A DNA stretch of 49,775 bases from Curvibacter sp. (GCA_019233055.1 JAFAMV010000064.1:1-49775); one strand, 5' to 3'; positions 6,887 to 18,311 are shown, counted from the first letter of the stretch. The notes: generated by a model from the sequence alone, not told the origin. A program made the numbers and translations.

Positions 6887-9028
6887 ATGCCCCACCTGAC
6901 TCCCCTGTCCTGGCTCCTCCGACTCCCGGCCCATCTGGTCAACGGCCTGACCGTGGCGCTGGGCATCGGCCTGGTACAGGTCCTGTTCGGCACCCAGGCG
7001 AGCCTGCATGCCGCCCAACTGGCGGCCAGCGGCGCGGTGCTGTCCAGCCTGGCCGACCTGCCCAACACCGTGGCCCGATCCTGGCGACGCGTGCTGCTGG
7101 CCGCGGTGCTGGGCTGCGCCAGCGCCCTGCTGATCGCCCTGCTCATCCGCCACCCCCGGCTCCTGGGGCTGGCCATCATGGCGCTGACCTTCGGCGCCAT
7201 GATGACCATGGTCTGGGGCCCCCGCGCCGGCCCGGTGTCCTTCGCGCCGCTGCTGTCGATCGTCTTCACCATGAGCGTTCCCCCCTCGCAGTCGCCCTGG
7301 GAACTGGTGGGCTGGTACCTGGCGGGCGCAGCGGTCTACCTGGGCTGGTCGCAAGCAGTGGTGGCGCTGCTGCAGGCCCGCTACAGAAGCCTGGCCCTGG
7401 CCAGCGCGCTCCAGGCCACCGCCCAGCTCCTGCGTTCGCGGGCCGGCGTCATGGAGGGCAGCAGCGAAGCCGGCGACGAGGGCGCCTCCCTGCTGTCCTG
7501 GCTGCGCGACGAAGCCCTGCTGGCCGACCGGCTGCAGGCGGCACGCGACCTGTTGTTCGCCGCACCCGACTCGGCACGGGCGCGCCAACAGTCGGCGATC
7601 CTGCTGCGTGCCATCGACCTGCGCGACATCCTGCTGGCCAGCCGGCTGGACCTGGACCTGCTCGGCGTGGATGGCTTCGCCCGCCAGGTCCGCAGCGGCC
7701 TGGCCCTGCAATTGCGGGAGATGGCGGCCGAACTCGACCGGGCCCAGGACGCAGTGCGCGGCTGGGCACCCGGGCCGGCCGGCCCGACCGGGCGCCAGCA
7801 CCTGGTCGAACTGCTGGCCTCGGCCCCCCTGCCCGCCGAAGACCCGCGCAACCGCCTGCTGCCGGCCCTGGTCGACCGGGTCCGGCACCTGGCCGACGAT
7901 GTGACGGCCATCCATGCGCTGCTGCGCCAGCCCCCCGAGCACCTGCCGCTGAGCACCGAGGAACTGCAACTCTTCGTCGCCCCGGAAGGCTGGCCACTGT
8001 CGGCCTTCAAGGCGCACCGCACGCTGGCCTCGCCGATCGTGCGCCATGCGCTGCGCGCCTCGCTCGCGCTGGGGGCGGCCTACTACATCGGCCTGGTCCT
8101 GCCCTGGGCCTCGCACCCGCAATGGCTGGTGCTCAGCGTGGCCGTGGTGCTGCGGGGCAACCTCGAGCAGACGCTGTCGCGGCGCAATGTGCGGGTCGCA
8201 GGCACCCTGCTGGGCTGCCTGATCGTGATGGCCCTGGCCCATGTGCCTTCGACCACCGCCCTGATGGTGATCTTCCTGGCCGCCGCAGGCATGGCCCACA
8301 GCTTTGCGGTCGAGCGCTATCTGGTCACCGCCTCGGCCGCCACCGTGATGGCGTTGTTGCAGGCCCACCTGGCCCATCCGGCGACCGGATTCCCCATCGT
8401 CGAACGCCTGGCCGACACGGTGATCGGCGCCCTGATGGCCTGGGCCTTCTGCTTCGTGCTGCCTTCATGGGAGCGGCGCAGCCTGCCGCGCAGCCTGCCG
8501 CGCCTGATGCTGGCCCTGCAGGCCTACGCCCGCGAAGCCCTGCGGCGCCACGACCCGGACGACGCCGAGAGCGCCGTGGCCCAGCGGCTGGCCCGCCGCC
8601 AGGCCTACGACGCCCTGGGCCTGCTGGCCGTCGCCCTGCAGCGCAGCAGCGCCGAACCACGCCGGGTCCAGTTGCCGGTGCCCGAACTGACGCGGCTGCT
8701 GGACCACGCCCAGCGCCTGATGGCCCACCTGTCCATGGTCCGCCTGATGCGGGTGCACCAGGGCCCCGAACTGGATCAACCCGAGGCCGTGCGTGCCCTG
8801 CAGGATGCCGAACAGACGTTGGACGGCCTGCTGGCCCCCGCCACGCTGCACCATGACACAGCACCGGCCGGTGCGAGCGACAGCCTGGAGCTGCTGCCGG
8901 ACAAGCCCCCCACCGAAGACCTGCTGCCCTGGCTGTTGCGGCGCCTGAAGGTCACGGAGAAGGACGCTGCCGATGTGGCCCAGGCAGCCCGCTCCGCCCT
9001 GCTCGTGGTGCGCCGCCGCCGCGGCTGA
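6887..9028 (+). CDS. FUSC-family inner-membrane protein
   Basis: A 713-residue protein with two hydrophobic blocks, about residues 15-175 and 385-530, each followed by a long soluble part (about 180-380 and 535-713). This duplicated layout, and the second block with ALRASLALGAAYYIGLVLPW and VLRGNLEQTLSRRN, is typical of the FUSC/YccS/AaeB group, linked to fusaric acid resistance and efflux of aromatic carboxylic acids. No periplasmic adaptor (HlyD-like) or outer-membrane channel gene is adjacent, so it resembles the YccS-type single proteins. The cis/trans isomerase gene follows 45 bases downstream and may be co-transcribed, which hints at a membrane or solvent stress role. Confidence 0.82.
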   Translation: MPHLTPLSWLLRLPAHLVNGLTVALGIGLVQVLFGTQASLHAAQLAASGAVLSSLADLPNTVARSWRRVLLAAVLGCASALLIALLIRHPRLLGLAIMALTFGAMMTMVWGPRAGPVSFAPLLSIVFTMSVPPSQSPWELVGWYLAGAAVYLGWSQAVVALLQARYRSLALASALQATAQLLRSRAGVMEGSSEAGDEGASLLSWLRDEALLADRLQAARDLLFAAPDSARARQQSAILLRAIDLRDILLASRLDLDLLGVDGFARQVRSGLALQLREMAAELDRAQDAVRGWAPGPAGPTGRQHLVELLASAPLPAEDPRNRLLPALVDRVRHLADDVTAIHALLRQPPEHLPLSTEELQLFVAPEGWPLSAFKAHRTLASPIVRHALRASLALGAAYYIGLVLPWASHPQWLVLSVAVVLRGNLEQTLSRRNVRVAGTLLGCLIVMALAHVPSTTALMVIFLAAAGMAHSFAVERYLVTASAATVMALLQAHLAHPATGFPIVERLADTVIGALMAWAFCFVLPSWERRSLPRSLPRLMLALQAYAREALRRHDPDDAESAVAQRLARRQAYDALGLLAVALQRSSAEPRRVQLPVPELTRLLDHAQRLMAHLSMVRLMRVHQGPELDQPEAVRALQDAEQTLDGLLAPATLHHDTAPAGASDSLELLPDKPPTEDLLPWLLRRLKVTEKDAADVAQAARSALLVVRRRRG

Positions 9029-9073
9029 CACCCGCCTTCCCTGCCCCACCGCCTTCCTGCCGACCCGCCTTCC

Positions 9074-11461
9074 ATGCGCCTGCTGCCGCTCCAACGCCCC
9101 CTGCCCCTGTTCGCCCTCCTGTTGGCCGCCCTGCTGCTGAGCGCCTGCGGCGTGCTGATGGTCGATCAGTGGGACCGTCTCTACGGCCATGGCGACCCGC
9201 ACCGCTTCGATCAGCCCGCGCCGCCGCGTGCGGGTCAGGTGAGCTACCGCCAGGTCGAGCCGGTGCTCAGCGCGCGCTGCGCGGTCTGCCACGGCTGCTA
9301 CGACGCCCCCTGCCAGCTCAAGATGACGGCCTGGGAGGGTCTGGCGCGCGGCGCCAGCACCGACAAGGTCTACGACGGCACTCGGCTGCGGGCGGTGGCG
9401 CCGACCCGCCTGTTCGAGGACGCCTTCAGCGCATCGGCTTGGCGCGAGCGGGGCTTCCATCCGGTGCTCAACGAGCGCCCCGGCATCGAGGCACTCGACG
9501 GCAGCCTGATCGCCCAGATGCTGCTGCTCAAGCAGCAGCATCCGCTGCCGGCCGGATGCAAGGTGCTGCCCGACAGCTTCAACGTGAGCATCGACCGGCC
9601 GCAGCAATGCACCACGATCGAGAACTTCGCCGACTACGCCCGGCAATACCCGCTCTGGGGCATGCCCTTCGGGCTGCCCGAACTCGACACCGCCGAACGC
9701 GAGCTGCTGCTGCGCTGGATCGCCGAGGGCGCGCCGCGCGAGCCCGAACCACCGACCGCGCCCCTGCTGCAGCACCAGATCGACGAATGGGAGCGCTGGC
9801 TCAACCAGGACAGCCTCAAGCAGCAGCTCGTGGCGCGCTACATCTATGAACACCTGTTCCTGGCCCATCTGCATTTCGGGGACGACAGCCACTTCTTCCG
9901 CCTGGTCCGCTCGCGCACCGCGCCCGGCCGGGCGGTGGACCTGATCGCCAGCCGACGCCCATTCGACGACCCCGGTGTGCGCCGCGTCTATTACCGCATC
10001 GTGCCGCTGCAGGAGACGGTGCTGCTCAAGACCCATATGCCCTATGTCCTGGACGCCAGGCGCATGGCCCTGTGGCGCCGCTGGTTCGACGAGGCCCGGT
10101 TTGAAGTCCCGACCCTGCCCGGTTACGAAGCCGAAGAGGCCGCCAACCCCTTTGCCACCTTCGCCGACATCCCGGTCAGTTCGCGCTACCGCTTCATGCT
10201 CGAAGAGGCCCAGTACACCATCATGGGCTTCATCAAGGGCCCGGTCTGCCGCGGCCAGCAGGCCCTGGACGTGATCGACGATTTCTTCTGGGTCTTCTTC
10301 TCGAATCCGGACGCGATCGAGGAGAGCGATCAATCCCGGTTCCTGGCCGCCAACAGCGCCAACCTGCGGCTGCCGGCCGAACTCGAAAGCAACGCCCCGG
10401 TGCTCGGGCACTGGACGACCTATGCCGAAGGCCAGAAGCGCTACCTCAACGCACGCGCCGCCTTCCAGCGCCTGCACCAGAACCAGACCGCGCTGCCGGG
10501 CCCCCAACTGATCTGGAACGGCCGCGACGAGGACGGCCGCCAGAACCCCAACGCCGCGCTGACGGTGTTCCGCCACTACGACAGCGCCAGCGTCGAGAAG
10601 GGCCTGATCGGCCAGGGCCCGCAATCGGCCTGGGTCATCAGCTACCCGCTGCTGGAGCGGCTGCACTATCTGCTGGTCGCCGGCTACGACGTCTACGGCA
10701 ACATCGGCCACCAGCTCAAGAGCCGGCTCTACATGGACTTTCTGCGCATCGAGGGCGAGCAGAACTTCCTGTCGCTGCTGCCCGATCCGGCCCACCATGC
10801 GATCGAACAGCGCTGGTACCGGGGTGCCCCGCAGTCGACGCTCGACTATGTGGCCGCCGCCCACCTGCCCCTGAGCCACCGGGCCACCGAAGACCTGGCC
10901 GGGCTGCCGCCGCAGGCCGCCTATGCCGCGCTGCTCGGCCAGCTCGGGCAGCGCGTCGCGCCGGCCCTGGGCCCGCAGCCGCTGCGTCTGCAGAACCTGC
11001 CCTCGACCGGCCTGCGGCAGGCCCTGACGGCACTGGAGCAGGTGCATGGCAAGAGCCTGCAATGGCTGCCCCAGATGGTGCTGATCCGCCTGCAGTCGGC
11101 CCAGGGCGAGGCGCGGTGGCTGACCCTGCTGAACAACAGTGCCCACAAGAACGTCGCCCAGATCTTCTTCGAGGACCTGCGCCGCCTGCCCGACGAAGAC
11201 ACGCTGACCCTGGTCGACGGCTTCGTCGGCGCCTACCCCAACGCCTTCTGGACGGTGGACGAGACCCGCCTGCCCGAACTGAGCCGCCGCATCGCCAGCC
11301 TCGCCACCGAAGCCGACTACAGCGCCCTGCTCGATGAATTCGGCATGCGCCGCACCGATCCACGGTTCTGGCCTCTGAGCGACCAGGCGCACCAGGCCCT
11401 GCGTCGCCAGGGGCTCATCGACTACGGCCTGCTCGACTACAACCGGCTGGAAAACCGCTGA
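9074..11461 (+). CDS. cti: Fatty acid cis/trans isomerase, c-type haem protein
   Basis: A 795-residue protein, about the family length. Cti converts cis-unsaturated fatty acids in phospholipids to trans, stiffening the membrane against solvents and heat; it acts in the periplasm. CAVCH at residues 69-73 is the haem-c attachment site, in the family context CHGCYDAPCQLKMTAWEGL, followed by KVYDGTRLRAVAPTRLFEDA. The N-terminus is hydrophobic with a lipobox-like LLSAC at residues 21-25, so it may be a lipoprotein rather than a soluble periplasmic protein. It follows the FUSC gene. Cti is well known from Pseudomonas and Vibrio and patchier in betaproteobacteria. Confidence 0.88.
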   Translation: MRLLPLQRPLPLFALLLAALLLSACGVLMVDQWDRLYGHGDPHRFDQPAPPRAGQVSYRQVEPVLSARCAVCHGCYDAPCQLKMTAWEGLARGASTDKVYDGTRLRAVAPTRLFEDAFSASAWRERGFHPVLNERPGIEALDGSLIAQMLLLKQQHPLPAGCKVLPDSFNVSIDRPQQCTTIENFADYARQYPLWGMPFGLPELDTAERELLLRWIAEGAPREPEPPTAPLLQHQIDEWERWLNQDSLKQQLVARYIYEHLFLAHLHFGDDSHFFRLVRSRTAPGRAVDLIASRRPFDDPGVRRVYYRIVPLQETVLLKTHMPYVLDARRMALWRRWFDEARFEVPTLPGYEAEEAANPFATFADIPVSSRYRFMLEEAQYTIMGFIKGPVCRGQQALDVIDDFFWVFFSNPDAIEESDQSRFLAANSANLRLPAELESNAPVLGHWTTYAEGQKRYLNARAAFQRLHQNQTALPGPQLIWNGRDEDGRQNPNAALTVFRHYDSASVEKGLIGQGPQSAWVISYPLLERLHYLLVAGYDVYGNIGHQLKSRLYMDFLRIEGEQNFLSLLPDPAHHAIEQRWYRGAPQSTLDYVAAAHLPLSHRATEDLAGLPPQAAYAALLGQLGQRVAPALGPQPLRLQNLPSTGLRQALTALEQVHGKSLQWLPQMVLIRLQSAQGEARWLTLLNNSAHKNVAQIFFEDLRRLPDEDTLTLVDGFVGAYPNAFWTVDETRLPELSRRIASLATEADYSALLDEFGMRRTDPRFWPLSDQAHQALRRQGLIDYGLLDYNRLENR

Positions 11462-11475
11462 GCGGCCGGCCGCTC
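11460..11475. repeat. Perfect 16-base palindrome at the cti/amidase junction
   Basis: GAGCGGCC followed directly by GGCCGCTC overlaps the cti stop codon and lies between two convergent genes. It can form a tight hairpin in RNA from either strand, but no U run follows on either side, so a terminator role is only possible. Confidence 0.35.
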
Positions 11476-11490
11476 AAGCGCCGCCGATGC

Positions 11491-12846
11491 TCAAGGGGCG
11501 GCCAGCGCCGCCTCGACTGCCAGGGCCACCGCCGCCAGACGGGCATCGTCATCGCGCACCGAGCCCAGCATCAGCCCCACCGGCAGCGCCCCCGGCGCCT
11601 GGCAGGGCAGGCTGAAGGCGCAGCCGTCGAGGTAGTTGAAGGCGAAGGTGTTGCGCAGCATCAGGCCGTTGGCCTTGAAGAAGGCCTCGTCGGACGCCCG
11701 CAGGGGCTCGATGGCAGGGGCCAGCAGCGGCACCGTCGGGCAGACCACGGCGTCGATGCCCTCCAGCCGCGCCTCGACGCGGGCGATCCAGTCGCGGCGG
11801 CTGTCCTGCATCGCGAGGTACTCGCGTGCGCTCACCGGTTCACCCAGGGCGATGCGCGCCGCCACGCGCGGATCGAAGCGCTCGCGCGAACGGGCCAGGC
11901 GCTGGTGGTGCACCGCATAGGCCTCGACCGGCGAGAAGCCCCCAGGCGCATTGAGGCGGGTGATCTCGGCCAGCTCGGCCAGCGGCATCTCGACCAGTTG
12001 CGCGCCCGCTGCGGACAGGCGCGTCAGGGCGCGCCCGAAGGCCTCGGCCACGGCCGCCTCGAGGCCGTCGAGCATCAGGGTCTGGGGCAGGGCCAGCCGC
12101 AGACCGGCCAGGGGCCGTCGACGCACCGGCAGGGCCGCCCCGGCCAGCACGGCGTCGATGCTCAGGCAATCGGAGACGCTGCGGGTCATGGCGCACACCG
12201 TGTCCAGCGAGCGCGACAGCTCCAAGGCCCCCTGGCGCGGCACGCGGGCCTGGGTGCTCTTGAAACCGACCAGGCCGCACAGGGCCGCCGGGATGCGGAT
12301 CGAGCCGCCGGTGTCCGAGCCCAGCGCCGCCACCGCCAGCCCCAGGGCCACCGACACGGCGGCGCCCGAGGACGATCCCCCGGGGATGCGCGGCAGCGAC
12401 GGATCGGCCGGGTTCACCGGCGTGCCTCGGTGCGGATTGATGCCGATGCCCGAGAAGGCGAATTCGGTCATGTTGGTCTTGCCGATCAGGGCCGCGCCGG
12501 CAGCACGCAGCCGGGCCACCGCCGGCGCATCGCGCGTCGCCACCGGTTCGCCCTCGCACACCACCGACCCCGCCAGCGTGGTCTCGCCGGCCACGTCATA
12601 GAGGTCCTTGATGCTCACCGGCAGGCCGGCCAGGGCCGGCAGCTGCACGCCCGCCGCCCTGGCCGCATCGGCATGGCGTGCAGCGGCCAGCGCCGCCTCG
12701 GGGTACAGGCGGGTGAAGACATGCGCGGCAGCCGGTGCGGCGGCGCCCTCCAGCGCCTGCTGGACCAGGCCTTCACAAGGGGTTCCGCCCTGCGCCAGTT
12801 CGTGCTGGCGTGCGGCCGAGGAGAAAGGAAGGGTGTTGGACATCAT
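11491..12846 (-). CDS. Amidase signature family protein
   Basis: About 451 residues of the amidase signature family, which hydrolyses C-N amide bonds with a Ser-cisSer-Lys triad. Visible are VSIKDLYDV (Lys near 80), PGGSSSGAAVSVA (cis-Ser near 159) and SDTGGSIRIPAALCGLVGFK (nucleophile Ser near 182). It is not a GatA in context: no gatB or gatC is near and the C-terminal part is shorter and different. I used the ATG at 12846 (a second ATG follows at once); an upstream GTG start at 12906 adds a tail unlike the family. It lies downstream of the formyltransferase gene on the same strand with a gap of about 70 bases. Substrate unknown. Confidence 0.85.
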   Translation of the reverse strand: MMSNTLPFSSAARQHELAQGGTPCEGLVQQALEGAAAPAAAHVFTRLYPEAALAAARHADAARAAGVQLPALAGLPVSIKDLYDVAGETTLAGSVVCEGEPVATRDAPAVARLRAAGAALIGKTNMTEFAFSGIGINPHRGTPVNPADPSLPRIPGGSSSGAAVSVALGLAVAALGSDTGGSIRIPAALCGLVGFKSTQARVPRQGALELSRSLDTVCAMTRSVSDCLSIDAVLAGAALPVRRRPLAGLRLALPQTLMLDGLEAAVAEAFGRALTRLSAAGAQLVEMPLAELAEITRLNAPGGFSPVEAYAVHHQRLARSRERFDPRVAARIALGEPVSAREYLAMQDSRRDWIARVEARLEGIDAVVCPTVPLLAPAIEPLRASDEAFFKANGLMLRNTFAFNYLDGCAFSLPCQAPGALPVGLMLGSVRDDDARLAAVALAVEAALAAP

Positions 12847-12919
12847 GGAGCAGTGACGACAGACTGGAAAAGCCTGATTATCGACAGCCCTGGCCCTTGC
12901 AGGCACCCGGCACCGTGGT

Positions 12920-13786
12920 TCAGCGCTCGGGCGTCCCCGTCAGCACCCCGGGTGCCAGCAGGCTCCATTGCAGCAGCCCGACAAAGCCGTCCCGGCAGGC
13001 CAGCACGAAACGCTGGCCGTCGTTGTGCACCACCTCACCGGGCTTGAACTGATGCGTCTCGGTCCAGGCCACCGCACTTTGCACATGCAGCACCACCTGG
13101 TTGACCATGGCCACACATTCCCAGCGCCCGAAGGCCCGCAGCTGGCGCTTGATCTGCTCGGCCGATTCATTGAAATCGATGGTGCGCTGGGCCTCGGTCC
13201 AGAGGTGGGCATAGTGGCCCGGCCCCTGCGGCTGCGCGTTCGCCCACAGCGCATCGAAATGACCGGCCACCTCATGGGCCAGGCGTTTGGTGGCCATCTG
13301 GGTCTTGAGGTCCAGGCTTTCATGGGTCTCGTCGGCCGACATGTCGAAACAACGCTGGGCCAGGATGTCGCCGGTGTCGAATTCAGCCGCGACCTTGTGG
13401 CAGGTGGTGCCCCACCGGGTCTGCTGGTCGAGGATGCCCCAGACCAGGGGATAGGGCCCCCGGTAGGCCGGCAGCGGCGCGGGGTGGAAATTGACCGCAT
13501 GCGGCAGGTGGGCCGACCAGTTGCCGATGCGCCACTGGTAGCTGGCCACCACCAGCAGATCGCAGCCCCGCGCGCCCAGGTCGGCCAGGTCCCGCTCGGT
13601 CATGCGCGACATCTGGATGTCGATCTTGAGTTCCGCCGCCCTGGCCAGCACGCCCTTGTGGTTGTGCACGCGTTCGTCGGTGGGGGCGGCAAACAGCTTG
13701 ACCGGCTCCCATCCCTTCTGCAGAAAGGCCTCGAACACGCCCATGTAACGGTCGGAGGCGGTGATGGCGAATCGCCTGGCTGCCAT
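12920..13786 (-). CDS. Formyltransferase-family protein (not the tRNA enzyme)
   Basis: A 288-residue protein with a formyltransferase fold. AVNFHPAPLPAYRGPYPLVWG carries the Asn and His of the active site (about residues 100-105), and FDTGDILAQ about 40 residues later supplies the Asp; together these form the N-H-D triad that uses 10-formyltetrahydrofolate. The C-terminal part (KRQLRAFGRWECV...) resembles the small domain of methionyl-tRNA formyltransferase but is degenerate, and no def gene is adjacent. The family includes sugar-amine and ornithine N-formyltransferases. The partner substrate is unclear, since no sugar or siderophore genes are nearby. The amidase gene follows downstream. Confidence 0.82.
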   Translation of the reverse strand: MAARRFAITASDRYMGVFEAFLQKGWEPVKLFAAPTDERVHNHKGVLARAAELKIDIQMSRMTERDLADLGARGCDLLVVASYQWRIGNWSAHLPHAVNFHPAPLPAYRGPYPLVWGILDQQTRWGTTCHKVAAEFDTGDILAQRCFDMSADETHESLDLKTQMATKRLAHEVAGHFDALWANAQPQGPGHYAHLWTEAQRTIDFNESAEQIKRQLRAFGRWECVAMVNQVVLHVQSAVAWTETHQFKPGEVVHNDGQRFVLACRDGFVGLLQWSLLAPGVLTGTPER

Positions 13787-13888
13787 GTGTGATCCTCGGG
13801 CGCAAAAGTATGGCCGCCACTCTAACCCAGGCCCGCAGGGCCATGGGCCGCATCAGCGGCACAAAGCCCCGTCATTTACCGATCGTTT

Positions 13889-14224
13889 TCACTGGGGCGG
13901 CAGTGCGCCGCCGGGCCGCCCCTCCTGCGCGGGGCCCGGCAGGTCACGGGCCTGCACATCGATGATCTCGTCCTCGCGGACCGGTCCGCGGCCCGCGCCG
14001 CGGCGCATCACCTGGCCGAAGCCGGCGCCGAGGTCGAAGCGGCGCACGAAAGGCGTCACGGGACGGCCGCGCAGACGCGCCCAGACGGCGCGCAAGGACC
14101 AGATGGCGGCCAGCACCGCCACCGCCGCCAGCAGGCTCAGCACAAACAGGGTGGCTGCGGCGGCCAACAGCAGGCGCAGCACAAGGCGGCTCAACGAAGC
14201 CAGGGCCTGGTTCAATCCGGACAC
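13889..14224 (-). CDS. Small membrane protein of unknown function
   Basis: A 111-residue protein. Residues 10-45 form one long or two short hydrophobic segments (VLRLLLAAAATLFVLSLLAA and the following VAVLAAIWSL), followed by a basic patch RAVWARLRGRP and a polar, glycine- and proline-rich tail of about 55 residues. It begins with GTG, supported by AAAGGAAAA just upstream. It lies 67 bases after clpB on the same strand, separated by a hairpin. No family recognised. Confidence 0.6.
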   Translation of the reverse strand: MSGLNQALASLSRLVLRLLLAAAATLFVLSLLAAVAVLAAIWSLRAVWARLRGRPVTPFVRRFDLGAGFGQVMRRGAGRGPVREDEIIDVQARDLPGPAQEGRPGGALPPQ

Positions 14225-14247
14225 GGTTTTCCTTTCGGGAGGCTCAA

Positions 14248-14268
14248 GGCCCGGTCAGACCCCGGGCC
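14248..14268 (-). terminator. Hairpin between clpB and the small membrane protein gene
   Basis: A seven-base perfect stem (14248-14254 with 14262-14268) with a seven-base loop, extended by AAGG/CTT pairing outside, lies just after the clpB stop codon. No U run follows on the minus strand, so it may be a partial terminator or an mRNA-stabilising hairpin. Confidence 0.35.
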
Positions 14269-14291
14269 TCCTTGAAAGTTCAGGGCCGGCC

Positions 14292-16904
<2,613 letters not shown>

Positions 16905-16930
16905 GGGTGTGTTCTCCGATTGATCCGGCA

Positions 16931-16958
16931 GCTTGTGGCCCTGTCGGTGTATTTCAAG
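16931..16958 (-). promoter_or_regulatory. RpoH (sigma-32) promoter of clpB
   Basis: CTTGAAA (minus strand, 16958-16952) is an exact match to the sigma-32 -35 element. After 13 bases comes CCACAAGC (16938-16931), a partial match to CCCCATNT. The same design occurs upstream of dnaK in this window, and grpE has the consensus form. Confidence 0.7.
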
Positions 16959-16995
16959 AGCCCCCGCCAACGGGCTGGCTGACTAAAATCAAAGC

Positions 16996-17529
16996 ATGGA
17001 CATCCACCAGCTGTCGGTTCAGTACCTGCGGGACCAGGATCGCATTCTGATGCGCTTCAACACCACCACGCAGCAGGAACTGCGCCTGTGGCTGACCCGC
17101 GCCCTGCTGCGCGGCTGGTGGCCGCACCTGTGCGAAGGCGCGCAGGCCATGGGTGCCCAGGCCGCGCCGCCGGCCCCGGCGCCCCCCGCGTCCGACGCCG
17201 CCGAAGGCCCGGAGGCACCCGACCTCAGCACCCCGTTCGAAGAGGGCGGCGCCGAGCTGCCGCTGGGGGCCGAGCCGCTGCTGGTCACCGAGATCAGCCA
17301 GACACGCCAGGGCCAGCGCATGGCCATCTCGTTCCAGGAAAAACGCCAGGACCGCGAAGAGGAGCGCGGGGTCGAGCTGGAGCTCGAGCCCGCCTTGCTG
17401 CAGGCCCTGGTGCAATTGCTGAGCCTGTCGTTGAAGCAGACCGACTGGGGCCTGCCGGAGCACCCGCCGTCCGGCGACCCGGCCCCGGACCGCCCCGCAG
17501 TCCCCGGCGCGCCGCGCTACCTGCATTGA
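16996..17529 (+). CDS. Hypothetical protein divergent from clpB
   Basis: A 177-residue protein I do not recognise. The N-terminal 50 residues (QLSVQYLRDQDRILMRFNTT, then QQELRLWLTRALLRGWW) are well ordered and look like a conserved domain; residues 55-95 are rich in Ala, Pro and Glu and look like a linker; VLVTEISQ-like and RMAISFQEK strands and an amphipathic helix (ALLQALVQLLSLSLKQTDWG) follow. No signal peptide. It is divergent from clpB across 91 bases and convergent with moaE. It is probably a real gene, judged by its codon pattern and length. Confidence 0.6.
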   Translation: MDIHQLSVQYLRDQDRILMRFNTTTQQELRLWLTRALLRGWWPHLCEGAQAMGAQAAPPAPAPPASDAAEGPEAPDLSTPFEEGGAELPLGAEPLLVTEISQTRQGQRMAISFQEKRQDREEERGVELELEPALLQALVQLLSLSLKQTDWGLPEHPPSGDPAPDRPAVPGAPRYLH

Positions 17530-17538
17530 ACGCCGGGT

Positions 17539-18036
17539 TCAGGCGTTGCGGGCCTCGATGCCCCATCGGGCCAGGGCGGCGTCGTCACTGACGCGGGCGT
17601 CCACCCAAAGGGCGCCATGGGGGGTCTGCTCCTTCTTCCAGAACGGGGCCTGGGTCTTGAGGTAGTCCATCAGGAACTCGCAGCCCAGGAAACTCTGGCC
17701 CCGGTGCGCCGAAGTGACGGCCACCAGCACGATCTGTTCGCCGGGCTGCAGCAAGCCCACCCGGTGCACCACCCGGGCACCATACAGGTCGAAGCGGCCA
17801 TGCGCCTCATCGATCATGGCCTCGATGGATTTCTCGGTCATGCCGGGGTAGTGCTCGAGCTCCAGCGACAGGATCGGGGCCCCGTTGTTGCCTTCATAGC
17901 CGCCCCGCACGGTGCCGACAAAGCTGCACACGGCCCCCACCCGCCGGTCGTGGGCGCGCAGGGCCGCCAATTCGGCGGACACATCGAAGTCGGCGGTCTG
18001 GATCGTCACACGGGGAGGTCGGCTCATGAACGGCAT
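17539..18036 (-). CDS. moaE: Molybdopterin synthase catalytic subunit MoaE
   Basis: About 165 residues (162 if the second ATG at 18027 is used). MoaE transfers sulfur carried on the MoaD C-terminus to precursor Z, making molybdopterin. GAVCSFVGTVRGG near residue 35, LELEHYPGMTEKSIEAM, VVHRVGLLQPGEQIVLVAVTSAHRG and KTQAPFWKKEQ with the catalytic lysines are all conserved. Its usual partners moaD, moeA and mobB lie about 4.5 kb further right on the same strand, with unrelated genes in between, so here moaE must have its own promoter. Neither start has a clear ribosome-binding site. Confidence 0.93.
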   Translation of the reverse strand: MPFMSRPPRVTIQTADFDVSAELAALRAHDRRVGAVCSFVGTVRGGYEGNNGAPILSLELEHYPGMTEKSIEAMIDEAHGRFDLYGARVVHRVGLLQPGEQIVLVAVTSAHRGQSFLGCEFLMDYLKTQAPFWKKEQTPHGALWVDARVSDDAALARWGIEARNA

Positions 18037-18045
18037 TGTGGCACC

Positions 18046-18071
18046 GCCGACAGACGATCTGCGCCGACAGA
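18046..18071. repeat. Nine-base direct repeat in the moaE/dapA gap
   Basis: GCCGACAGA occurs at 18046-18054 and again at 18063-18071, 17 bases apart. Between them CAGA-CGA-TCTG forms a small inverted repeat. The second copy runs straight into TATACT (18072-18077 region), a possible -10 element. It could be a regulator site for moaE or the rightward transcript. Confidence 0.3.
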
Positions 18072-18083
18072 TATACTGCGACC

Positions 18084-18176
18084 ATGTCCACGCACCAGTC
18101 CCAGCAAACCGGCCGCCAACGCGCGCCTGGCCTGGCCTGTGGCGTGAACAAAGCCAAAAAATCCCAGCTCATCTGA
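18084..18176 (+). CDS. Very short open frame of 30 codons, doubtful
   Basis: An ATG just after a TATACT box opens a 30-codon frame (MSTHQSQQTGRQRAPG and on, ending NKAKKSQLI). There is no ribosome-binding site; if transcribed from TATACT the message would be almost leaderless. It lies in the 275-base gap between moaE and dapA and might be a leader peptide, or nothing. Confidence 0.2.
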   Translation: MSTHQSQQTGRQRAPGLACGVNKAKKSQLI

Positions 18177-18311
18177 CCGGAGCTGCGGTTCCGTCCTCGG
18201 ATGAGCGATGGAACCGACTGGCAAGCCCCTTCCCCCCGTTTTCCAGCCACCGTCGCGCGCCCGATGAAGGTTCATGACCTCGGTCGCCCCTGTTGCAAAG
18301 GAAAACACCTC

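Noticed and set aside
8465..11392. A 975-codon open frame antisense to the FUSC/cti genes
   Set aside because: Its composition (Gln, Gly, His, Arg-rich) is typical of the opposite-strand shadow of GC-rich genes, and both sense genes are clear.
16984..16996. TAAAAT seven bases before the hypothetical gene at 16996, suggesting a leaderless message
   Set aside because: No -35 element at the right distance; not strong enough to report.
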